This document shows positions 55,800-64,000 of a stretch of DNA of 64,000 nucleotides, piece by piece; position 1 is the stretch's first letter, and every line of letters begins with the position of its first letter. Position numbers and translations under genes: made by a program. Under the pieces are notes generated by a model that saw only the letters and a program-made list of their open reading frames with translations, was not told the DNA's origin and did no database searches. The stretch covers positions 18,137,743 through 18,201,742 of the forward strand of contig CM065710.1 of assembly GCA_017654935.2 (NCBI GenBank), in the 5' to 3' direction. Source of the DNA: Phymorhynchus buccinoides (taxonomy: Eukaryota > Mollusca > Gastropoda > Neogastropoda > Raphitomidae).

Positions 55800-58260
55800 G
55801 TCACAGTAGAAATCGGAATCCAGTACGATTCGGAATCCTACTAGTACAAATCGGAATTCCGATTTCTACTAGTACAAATCGGAAATTTCTCCGATTTCTA
55901 CTAACAGCCAGTAGAAATCAGAATCCAGTACGATTCGGAATCCTACTAGTACAAATCGGAATTCTGATTTCTACTGGCTTTTTTCAAGTACAAATCGGAA
56001 TTCCAATTTCTAATAACAGCTAGTATGAAATAGAATTCAGTACAAATTAAAATCTAAATATTTTAGCAATTGTAAAAGAAGAAGAAAAAACAAGACAGGG
56101 CATAATATTGACATTATAAGAGCAGTGATCACTGAGTTCTAAGAACGATCAAAAATTGAAGAAGAAAAAACAAACACACCATTAAACGTTCCTCTTATGT
56201 ATATATATATAATTTGCTTTGATAAAACTTTTTTGGTATCCAATGTATGTTTTGTGAACCTAAGAAACAAACTCAATTACTTTAACTTTAACTTTACGAT
56301 TTGTTTTGTGTTCTGAAAAAATAAAAAATAATGTGCTGATTTACTTTTTCTCCCAATGGGGGAGATAGACAATGCCTAGACAATACACAATTCACGAGAC
56401 AGCTGTTTCGTCTCGTGAAAGACTCTTCAGTCTGCATGTCGGCCTGCAAAGTTGTCCACAGTGAATGTTCAAGCTGAGCCAGAAGACTTTCTACAGGAGA
56501 AAGGTTGTCCTCTTAGCACCAGATTGAAAGTCCACAATAAAAGCAAACCAGCACTTAATTGAAAAGAAATGGTAAAAATCTTGTGTAAAATAAAAAAAAT
56601 AATAATGTTCTAAAATTACAATCCCTCGAAGAGACTAGAAGAGATGGAATGCCATGTTGGTGGATCCAGTGAAGGATTCAAAAAGGGAGTTCTAAGAAGG
56701 AAGAATTTGTTGATCATGGTTAAGATTTTCCATTGTGTGAATTGTAATCAACTAAATCAAGTTTGCAGCTCCACTGCGACAAATCAGTTGTTCAGTCAAT
56801 TGGTGTTTCAATTTTGTCAGAGAGAGTACACCAGTGGCAGTATTTACAACATAATTCAACGAAGCAAAGATGGAGGATCAGAGGAATAAATTGTATTCCC
56901 TTTTGGACAAAATGCTTGTCAGTAGTGAGTGGGAGAGAAAAAAACACCGGAAGGTGTGTGTGGGGGGGGGGGGGGAGGTATGGAGATCAGAGAGAAAGAG
57001 AGGGAAGGGAGGGAGGGGGCATAACAATAAATGTTATTAGTGTGGGTGTGTTTGCGCAATAACGTAGCTTATCAACTTTGATTTCCCTTGCAATTTTGTT
57101 TCTTTTCTTATAATATTGTAATATTGTTTCAAATTTTGTGGTTATGAACAGGGCTTTGTTTAAACAATATTATTTTATGTATATTTTATTTGATTGTAGT
57201 GAGTCTTATGTGTATAATGTTTACTTATTTATTATTTGATCTATAGGAGAGACAGTCATGAATATAAAAATAATACAACAGCAACAAACAAAAGAAAAAT
57301 ACAAACAGTAAATCAGAGAGAGAGCTTTAGACAATTCGACATTTGCATTGTCATTACCAAACAACTGTCTGATGACAAGGGGGGTGGCAAAATGTATCAA
57401 CTTCATAACAAATAACAAATAGAAAGCAAACAAAATCATCATACAACAACAAAAAGAAAGAAATAACACCACGTGACAAGTCCGAAAAAGTAGAAATCAT
57501 ACTCTCATTCCGTTTCCTTGGCCTACGTGTTGAACAACTTCTCTTTTCTAACAACCTTCCATATATACACGCAAGAACACCCCCCCCCCCCACCCCACCC
57601 CCACCCCCACACACACGCGCGGTCGGTCGGATATGTCGTTACCTAAATATACAAACTACATAAGGGAAAGATAACTCGACAAACCAACAATCAATTATAT
57701 CAATCTATTATTTCACTATCTCTGTTTTCATATAAATGTAGGTCATATAAATCACATCGACACACGGTGCAAGCGATCTCGCGTTCTGCCTATCCGCACT
57801 ACAGAAAACTTTCTGTGTATTGTGTACTGTATGCTTGAGTAGATAATGATATGTTACTGTTCTTCTTCGATCTTTCTTGATATTTCTTTCCATGAAATAA
57901 CTTCGCAAACTGAATCGCTGTCACACAGAACATCGTAACATTTGGCTATCAGCCGTAGTTCCGTAGTTTATAGTCAAATTCTGTAGGAATTACGGAAAAT
58001 CCGTAGGGGTAGGCAGGTCTGCCGGGGCAGTGAGTGCTCTCACAGATCAAAGTTATGCTCCTCCTTTTGTTTTTCGTCTCTTACAATTTTTGGAGAAGTG
58101 GATTCCAATTTGTACTGGATTCCGATTTCTACTGGCTGTCAGTAGAAATAGGAATTCCGATTTGTACTAGTAGAAATAGGAATTCCGATTTGTACTAGTA
58201 AAAGCCAGTAGAAATTAGAATTCCGATTTGTACTAGTAGAAATCCGATTTCTACTGCGAC
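55800..58260. mobile_element. Inverted-repeat element with GTAGAAATCGGAATTC motifs
   Basis: Left terminus GTCACAGTAGAAATCGGA (55800) mirrors the right terminus TCCGATTTCTACTGCGAC (ends 58260). Both arms (55800-56060 and 58090-58260) consist of alternating AGTAGAAATCGGAATTC and its complement, so each is also self-complementary. TATAT lies outside the left end and ATATA outside the right, a possible target duplication. The 2-kb interior (56060-58090) has no transposase; it includes G and C homopolymers at 56957 and 57580. A non-autonomous fold-back is the best reading. Confidence 0.7.
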
Positions 58261-58611
58261 ATATACATGGGCGCAACTTTTCCTAGTATACAAGGGTTTC
58301 CTATTTTTGAATTTTACCAGAAAAGGAAGTTCTTGTTTTTAATTTCCTAAACAAGATCTTTGAGTGTCTACTGTATTTCTAAAACACTTTAAAATAAGCT
58401 TACGTATAAATTGTGGCAAAAGCGAACTAAAATACCTTCATAAATCAGTTTTTGCTTCAACCGCAGGAGGACAGTACCCCTGGAACCCGGCCTTTCATTT
58501 TTTTTTCATTTTGTGTAGTTGCACCCATGTATATATCGCTGCCGCTTTTGCCATGGGGAAAGGGTAAAAAATGTTCGATCTTTGCTTTGTGGAACCCATA
58601 TTGAGTTAACA

Positions 58612-58681
58612 CCTCCATGGCAACACAGTGATAGGTCAGTCATGATAATACGACTTACATATCACGGTGTTGCCATGGGGA
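58612..58681. repeat. 70-bp hairpin CCATGGCAACAC
   Basis: CCATGGCAACACAGTGAT at 58615 pairs with ATCACGGTGTTGCCATGG at 58661-58678. Related single arms occur at 55748 and 58545. Probably a tiny MITE. Confidence 0.65.
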
Positions 58682-58775
58682 GGACAGAGTGATAAAAAAT
58701 GTTCACGTGTACGATCGTTTTCATTGCGTGCCCCTGCCTGTTCTCTCACCGCTCTTTCGTCAAACCGATTTGCAG

Positions 58776-59000
58776 CTTACGATTACATGAAAAACGTGTC
58801 CGTTGTGGTCACGTTTGTGGACGAGTTACCTGAGCCCCCGACCACTGGCCAGCTGTGTGCGACCATTAACAAAGAAGGACGCCTCAAGGGAGCCGAAACA
58901 TTTACCTGCGAACCCACTCTGTATGGGAAGTACTTGTGGCTTCTTGCCAGACTCAAGTTGGGCCTTCACAAAATACGTGTCTACGGACGTCCTATCTACT
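58776..59000 (+). CDS. FTP (fucolectin-type) domain, C-terminal half exon
   Basis: A 225-nt phase 1-1 exon with acceptor CCGATTTGCAG (ends 58775) and donor GTGAGC (59001). The 75 codons run YDYMKNVSVVVTFVDE, then LCATINKEG, FTCEPTLYGKYLWLL and HKIRVYG. This is the second half of an FTP/F5-8C-like jelly roll: the C-x-x-x-x-x-x-G, F-x-C-x-x-x-L-x-G-x-Y pattern and a final strand ending in V-Y-G are characteristic. The usual cysteine in that last strand is absent. Phase 1 entry fits the N-half exon at 45 kb. Likely binds glycans outside the cell, by family inference. Confidence 0.68.
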
Positions 59001-59019
59001 GTGAGCCCATCCTCTCTCC

Positions 59020-59046
59020 ACCCCCCCCTCTCTCTCTCCTCTCTCT

Positions 59047-59109
<63 letters not shown>

Positions 59110-59402
59110 TCTCTGTCATTTTATTTTGTCTTTCTCTCTCTCTTTCAGTTTCTCTGTCTGTTTTGGTCTCTCTCGTCTCTATGTCCTTCTCTTTCTCCGC
59201 CTCGCTCCCATTTTCTCTCTCTCTCTCTCTCTCTTTCTCTTTGTATCTTGTCCATCTCTATCTCGCATTTTGTGTCTGTCTGTTTTAGTCTTTCTGTCTG
59301 TCTTTCTCTCTGTATGCATATATGTCTGTCTGTCTGTCTGTCTCTCTGTCTCTCTCTCTCTCTCCATTCCCTCTCTCTCTGTATCTGTTCTGTCTATCTC
59401 TG

Positions 59403-59485
<83 letters not shown>
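59020..59485. repeat. CT-rich microsatellites
   Basis: (CT)n at 59025-59102 and 59405-59485 with CT/TGTC-rich sequence between. It begins only 20 bases after the FTP exon donor. Ser/Leu frames are artefacts. Confidence 0.97.
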
Positions 59486-59488
<3 letters not shown>

Positions 59489-59907
59489 ATGTGTAAATTA
59501 TATAATATCTTTTCTTTTTATTTGTGTGTCGATTGTTTGGTTGTTTTCTTCCATTTGCTTAGATTCGTTTATGTTTCGGTTTTTCTTTTCTTTTGCCTGG
59601 CATGGTGTAAAAAAAAGAAGCAGAATCAACTTATCCAGTTTCCCTCAATACAAAAAGTTTCGTATTCCTATTCGTATTATCTCTCTGTCCTTGTGAGTCT
59701 GTAAGATCCGCAACTGTGGACTTCCTATCCATCAAGAGTCTGTGTTTCTGTTCCTGTCAATCTGAGCCACCTTTTGCATGACTGCCTGTCTCTAACTAGA
59801 TTTATGTCTGTTTATATATGTATGTGTCTCCCAGTTGTCTCTCTGTGCTTCTGTAAAATTAGACCATCGACTGAATTACCATAACAGCTTTGTCTTGTCT
59901 ACCTCTC

Positions 59908-59930
59908 TCTCTCTCCCTCCCTCCCTCCCT

Positions 59931-60022
<92 letters not shown>
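59908..60022. repeat. CT microsatellite
   Basis: (CT)n of about 110 bases. Confidence 0.97.
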
Positions 60023-60690
60023 AGGCTAAATGCGTAGTCAACAAACCTTAAAATATCGAACTTCTAATATAAGGCGTATTTATCATTATTGGTGTTTTTT
60101 TCAAGTATCAAAGGAATGAAATTACATTAATCTGAGAAATTCTTTGCTGTTATTACTATTTTTTTATATAATGAGTTTAGAAACCACTTGAAATCACTAG
60201 AAACTCCGAGCTGAAATGGTCTTCTGACAGAAACAGCGTGGACACATACATACGTAAATAAATACATAAATAGAAAAATGGCCATATCCATCTCCGCGTT
60301 TGTTTGCGGAGGACTACAACTGGGGTCGTTTCATAAGAGCTAACGTTACGTAGCGTTCGCTCAAATCGGCAAAAAAACGGTCCGAAAAACGCCCTTGTTA
60401 GCTGATAGTTTGGCAAACGTTTTGTTCTGTCTCGTGGGCTGGCACACCGCAAACCATTATTTGCATCATGGGAAATGTACAACTTTATTTTTTTTTAACT
60501 TCCGGCTAGTATTAGTTCTCGCGATAACGTAACTTTTTGTTTACAAAATCGAAGACAAGTCAAGAAAGTTGACATGACAAATATTCTTCACTTAAAAATA
60601 TATGGGATGATTTTAGCAAATGAAACAAACACAACTATTTTTAGTGCTCTTTCTTAATATTTCATCATGTTAGATGGCATTAATATAGTG
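60023..60690. other. No gene recognised
   Basis: A/T-rich. The phrase GGGTCGTTTCATAAGAGCTAACG at 60321-60343, paired loosely with GAAACTACCC near 61737, hints at a MITE end, but no matching partner defines an element. Confidence 0.35.
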
Positions 60691-61290
60691 CAATCTTATT
60701 TTTCTGCACACAAATTAATGTATGCTCGTCCGTCCCGAGGGATGAAGACCATCCGTCAACAGTTCCAATGTCAAAGGGTTCAGGATGTGGGGTGGGTACG
60801 AAGATGACTGATGAGTCCGATGCGGGCCTTGAAGGTTTTTTGTGACAGTGGGGACAGGAAAGAGAGTTGAGGGGATCTGTTGGAGTTGGAGAATTGCTGC
60901 TGCTCATGCGATTTTTTCGCGCTTCTCGACGTGCCTGGGCTGTCTCGATTCAGTGAGCCTCGAACTTGGCAGCTCCCTTGGTGACTGCACCACGCCATGC
61001 TGATCGGTTTGGGGCCAAAGTTTCCCAGGAGAAAATGTTGATGTCAAAGTCCTTCAGGGACACTTTGAGGGTGTCCTTGAACCGTTTCTTTTGCCCTCCA
61101 TGGTTACGTGCACCAAACTGGAGTTCTCTTTAGAGGATGCATTTTGGGAGGCGCTCATCAGACATTCTAACAACATGCCCAGCCCAGCAGAGTTGAGACC
61201 TGCGAAGCAGCGAAAGGATGCTGAGCATGTCTGTCCGCTGGAGGATCTGTGTCAGGGATCTTGTCCTGCTTTTCACTTAGAGTAGTTTGT
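60690..61290 (-). pseudogene. LINE 3' end with C2H2 zinc finger, decayed
   Basis: On the minus strand, frames read GHVVRM-type sequence, GQKKRFKDTLKVSLKDF, FSWETLAPNRSAWRGAV, then CPHCHK and, in the next frame, TFKARIGLISHLRTHP. This order is the C-terminal tail of a common non-LTR retrotransposon ORF2, ending in a C-x2-C...H-x3-H finger. A shift in the A6 run at 60836-60841 splits the finger between frames. Severely 5' truncated; not a host zinc-finger gene. Confidence 0.75.
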
Positions 61291-61439
61291 GCTGGCAATT
61301 GATATAGAAACGGTTTAGTTTCTTACACAAATTAATAGATTGGCAATGAAATTGGGAACATTTGTACAACCTATCAGAGAGGTATGATGTATCTCCTTTT
61401 TCATAGCAACTCTTTTCTCTCTCTGAAAGTGAAGAGCAA

Positions 61440-61636
61440 GGCTGTGTACACACATAAGCGGATATTCCATGCAGAAACCCGTGCGCAATCCATAAATAAG
61501 TGAAACAAAGAAGAGAAAAGATTTGCCCACGTGTCCGAATTTCCCCTATATGCGTACACTTTGTATCCTTCTTTCTTCCACTTATTTAGGGGTTTTCGTA
61601 CGGAACTTACGCGTCTAATGTGAACCCGGCCTAAGC
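61440..61636 (+). mobile_element. MITE, best copy in window
   Basis: Starts AAGGCTGTGTACACACATAA and ends GCGTCTAATGTGAACCCGGC. The ends are imperfect inverted repeats (GGCCGnGTnCACA). Internally AATAAGTGAAACAAAGAAG pairs with CTTCTTTCTTCCACTTATT, giving a hairpin around ACGTGTCCGAATTTCCCC. About 195 bp, no ORF. Related copies are at 1925, 10325, 15408 and 39481. Confidence 0.75.
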
Positions 61637-61760
61637 TATTAGAGTTATTTTTACTTAGCTAACGTTGTTTGCGGTCATTAGTGTTTCTTAGACCCCTTTT
61701 GGCGTAACAGTTATTCGCGCGGCGACCGTCCTCTTGTGAAACTACCCTGATTTGTTGCAG

Positions 61761-61841
61761 TGCTGAACGTAGGAGATGCATGTCGGGACACCAGCCAGTG
61801 GCTGTTCTGTGCCAGCGGCTTCTGTGTGGATGGAATTTGCA
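61761..61841 (+). CDS. Exon I: four-cysteine module
   Basis: An 81-nt phase 1-1 exon with acceptor GATTTGTTGCAG (ends 61760) and donor GTGAGT (61842). The 27 codons read LNVGDAC with spacing C-x8-C-x4-C-x4-C and the C-ASGF-C core also seen in exon G. It lies downstream of the FTP exons on the same strand and shares their intron phase, so FTP domain followed by cysteine modules is the likely protein architecture, as known in some molluscan surface proteins. It probably continues beyond the window. Confidence 0.72.
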
Positions 61842-61864
61842 GTGAGTATCTTGAGTTAAGATAA

Positions 61865-62130
61865 TAGATATAATATTATTTTAGTATCATAGCTTCTGAA
61901 CACGTAGAGATTCTGCGTATTTACGCACTATATTTAGAGCTCTCAAATCACCCCCTAAAATGTCAAGCGATGCGTGAGATTTACCCTTTCAAATCTATAT
62001 TATTATAGTGTCAGGGCTTCTTGAAAACGTAGAGACTGTGCGTATTTACGCACTATATTAACTAGAGCTCTCAAATCACCCCCTAGAATGTCAAACCATG
62101 CGTGAGATTTACCCTTTCAAATCTCAAGTA
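61865..62130 (+). repeat. Two-copy about 135-bp repeat after exon I
   Basis: ACGTAGAGA-TCTGCGTATTTACGCAC, GAGCTCTCAAATCACCCCCTA and GCGTGAGATTTACCCTTTCA occur in both copies. It starts about 25 bases after the exon I donor but does not include the donor itself. Confidence 0.88.
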
Positions 62131-62715
62131 GGGGGTGAGGTGACGCATTAAAACGATGATTTTTGCGTTAACCAGATTTGCTCATTTCGATAGTCTGCTA
62201 GGCCAAACTAGGCTACTACCACAATGAAGAGTCGCTAACCTAGATTTAAAATTCTTAAACGATCGTGCAGAAACTGCCAGAGCGCAGTAAACATCAAAAA
62301 CTCGTTGTTCATCGACAGACCTTTTTCTCAAGATCCAACAGAATCGTTTTAAACATCTGATATTTCTTTCGTGAACATGCCACCAGTCTGGCAAGTGTTA
62401 AAAAAAACACTTGAAGGCAAAGAAGAAGAAACAGGTTGTTCGTCAAAAACAAAAACAAGAACAAACAAGAAAGTGACCAGTATGTGCATGAGTGAAGATA
62501 ATGTGTTGTGTGCACGTGTGCATGTACGTGCGCGCGTGTGTCTGTGTAAACGTAGGAAGTAGGGTCTTGACCCTTTAAAATGTGAAACCTGGGGTGAGCG
62601 TACCCCTTAAGGGAAAGGAAAATGAGAAGCCCCGAGTAAGTTTATGTCGATTTTATATGAAGTAAGTGAACGGGTTCCGTAATTATGCAGTACAGCTATC
62701 TTTGTGAATCTAATA
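62131..62715. other. No feature recognised
   Basis: Intron-like sequence; no further module exon found. Confidence 0.4.
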
Positions 62716-62903
62716 CAGTGGAACCTCAGTATGGCGGCCACCCTATTGACTGGCCAAGACTGGTCGTAAGTGCGAGGTGGTCGCATTACTGAAGATTTTT
62801 TTTATAGTAATAAACAAGGACGGGAAGAGACTGAGTGAAACTGTCCGGAATACTGAGGTGGCCGCGATACAGAGGTGGCCGTTAATTCAGCGGGGTTCCA
62901 CTG
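62716..62903. mobile_element. Pogo/Tc1-type MITE with CAGTGGAACC ends
   Basis: CAGTGGAACCTCAGTATGGCGGCCACC at the left is inverted at the right as GGTGGCC...AGCGGGGTTCCACTG. The left end is preceded by TA, as expected for this superfamily; the right flank is CG rather than TA, so the duplication is not intact. About 188 bp, non-coding. Confidence 0.78.
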
Positions 62904-63330
62904 CGTTCAATTGAAACTGGGGTTTTCTGACGATGTACACATTTCGATCTTACAAATGCTGTGTGTTATCACTATAATGATGCCATGATACAGTGTTACA
63001 TGATCATTGTGCAGTGCTTTGTTTCACAGCCATTTGTGAAGCATCAACTGTTTGTATTCTTTACTGAATGCATTACTTTTGGCTCATGTTAATTGTGAGT
63101 GTTGTGACGTCAACAGACATCGGTTTTTTTCTTCTTCTTACTATAATAATGCATATTCGTTTTATTCTCTCTTGTCTCTTTGTGTTTCCCTTCTCACCTT
63201 TCTCTCATCCCCCACTCTCCCTCTTTCTTCCAATCTATCCACCTATCTACCCATCTATCCTTTTCGTCTGTCTGTCTGTCTATCCATACAGCTATGTATC
63301 AATTTGTTCCCTCCCTTTATCTCCCTCTTC
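62904..63330. other. No gene; pyrimidine-rich from 63160
   Basis: No module exon. Becomes CT-rich before the next microsatellite. Confidence 0.4.
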
Positions 63331-63334
63331 TTTT

Positions 63335-63383
63335 CTTCTCTCTCTTTCTCTCTCTCTCTCCCCTCTCTCTCTCTCTCTCTCTC

Positions 63384-63422
<39 letters not shown>

Positions 63423-63423
63423 C

Positions 63424-63454
<31 letters not shown>

Positions 63455-63463
63455 CTCTTCCTT

Positions 63464-63508
<45 letters not shown>

Positions 63509-63525
63509 TCTCTCTCTATCTCTCT
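63335..63525. repeat. CT microsatellite
   Basis: (CT)n with CCCC and TTCC interruptions. Ser/Leu frames over it are artefacts. Confidence 0.97.
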
Positions 63526-63849
63526 TAAAAAAAATTCTTTAAGCTCCAGTCTCCTCTCTCTCTCTCCTTCACTCTTCCCTTTCCTCTCCATCTCTTCTCC
63601 TCTTTCCCATGTGCTTCATGAACGAATAATAATATTATTTTAACTACTAATTTGACTATGATAAAAAAATGTAAATTCGGTTGTTTGTTTTGTCTGCTGT
63701 TTGTTGATGTAATTTGGTTTGTTAACATTATAATGTGGAGTGTGATACTACTACCTATACTACTACACTACTCTACGCCACTAATTACTACTCAGGTCCG
63801 TGTGTGTTGTCTGTCTGAATACATGTTATAACTATGTCATTACTAGTCA

Positions 63850-64000
63850 GCCAAGTGTTGTTCAAAGCACCGATTCGGTTCAATCTGCCTAATGGGACAG
63901 CACGGCAACCGAGGCGGCCGTGTCAATTCGCTAGTTTGGCAAATGACACCCGTATTGCCGTCGTGTCAGCGCCACGATCTCCGGTAATTGCCGATTGTCT
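63850..64000 (+). other. Unrecognised open frame running off the window
   Basis: After a pyrimidine-poor AGTCAG at about 63845-63850, the frame reads LFKAPIRFNLPNGTARQP, then FASLANDTRIAVVSAP and SPVIADC to the window end without a stop. Higher G+C than the surrounding intron suggests a possible exon or element edge. No family recognised and it lacks the module signature. Confidence 0.25.

Noticed and set aside
58667..59704. 345-residue ORF starting before the FTP exon
   Set aside because: The real coding part is 58776-59000; the rest is translation of CT microsatellites past a clear GTGAGC donor.
60690..60998. Host C2H2 zinc-finger gene
   Set aside because: The single split finger and the preceding GQKKRFKDTLK stretch are the tail of a non-LTR retrotransposon ORF2.

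Overview
The window is eukaryotic nuclear DNA, most likely from a mollusc and probably a marine gastropod. The evidence is short intron-separated exons with GT-AG borders, dense microsatellites, a tRNA-derived SINE, several LINE families (L2/CR1-like, I/Nimb-like), a Tc1-type transposon, MITEs, and fucolectin-type (FTP) plus small cysteine-module exons typical of molluscan secreted or surface proteins. The species assignment is inference. Two N runs of exactly 500 bases (5747-6246 and 26429-26928) look like scaffolding placeholders, so the window is three contigs.

Contigs 1 and 2 (1-26428). Positions 1-5746 and 6247-12395 are near-identical reverse complements meeting at the first gap. Both arms hold a SINE, a broken coding-like stretch, four exons (A-D) and a chain of minisatellites. 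The arms are most simply two alleles of one locus joined head to head, though a true palindrome is possible. Contig 2 continues with more exons on the minus strand: E (14.9 kb), F (17.4 kb), G (18.4 kb), H (24.6 kb). Every exon is phase 1-1 and encodes one 27-29 residue four-cysteine module or one 44-45 residue six-cysteine EGF-like module. An intact L2-type LINE (about 19.05-23.4 kb) sits between exons G and H.

Contig 3 (26929-64000). From 27 to 39 kb lie degraded LINE remains (minus strand, RT and RNase H recognisable) and a frameshifted Tc1 DD34E transposon. From 39 to 44 kb there is little beyond low-complexity DNA and a short fold-back element. Plus-strand exons then appear: the N half (44.9 kb) and C half (58.8 kb) of an FTP lectin-like domain, and a four-cysteine module (exon I, 61.8 kb). 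Between them are two long inverted-repeat fold-back elements (47.6-51.1 and 55.8-58.3 kb) and two truncated LINEs. A LINE 3' end and MITEs follow.

The most unusual feature is that many of the small exons are flanked by minisatellites whose unit contains a copy of the exon's own splice junction: donor arrays after exons D and F, a donor duplication in A, a partial one after B, and acceptor arrays before H and its broken copy H'. The plus-strand FTP exons plus exon I, and the minus-strand exons H to D, could be one gene (lectin domain followed by a run of cysteine modules) split by contig misplacement or misorientation, or two paralogues. This cannot be settled from the window.
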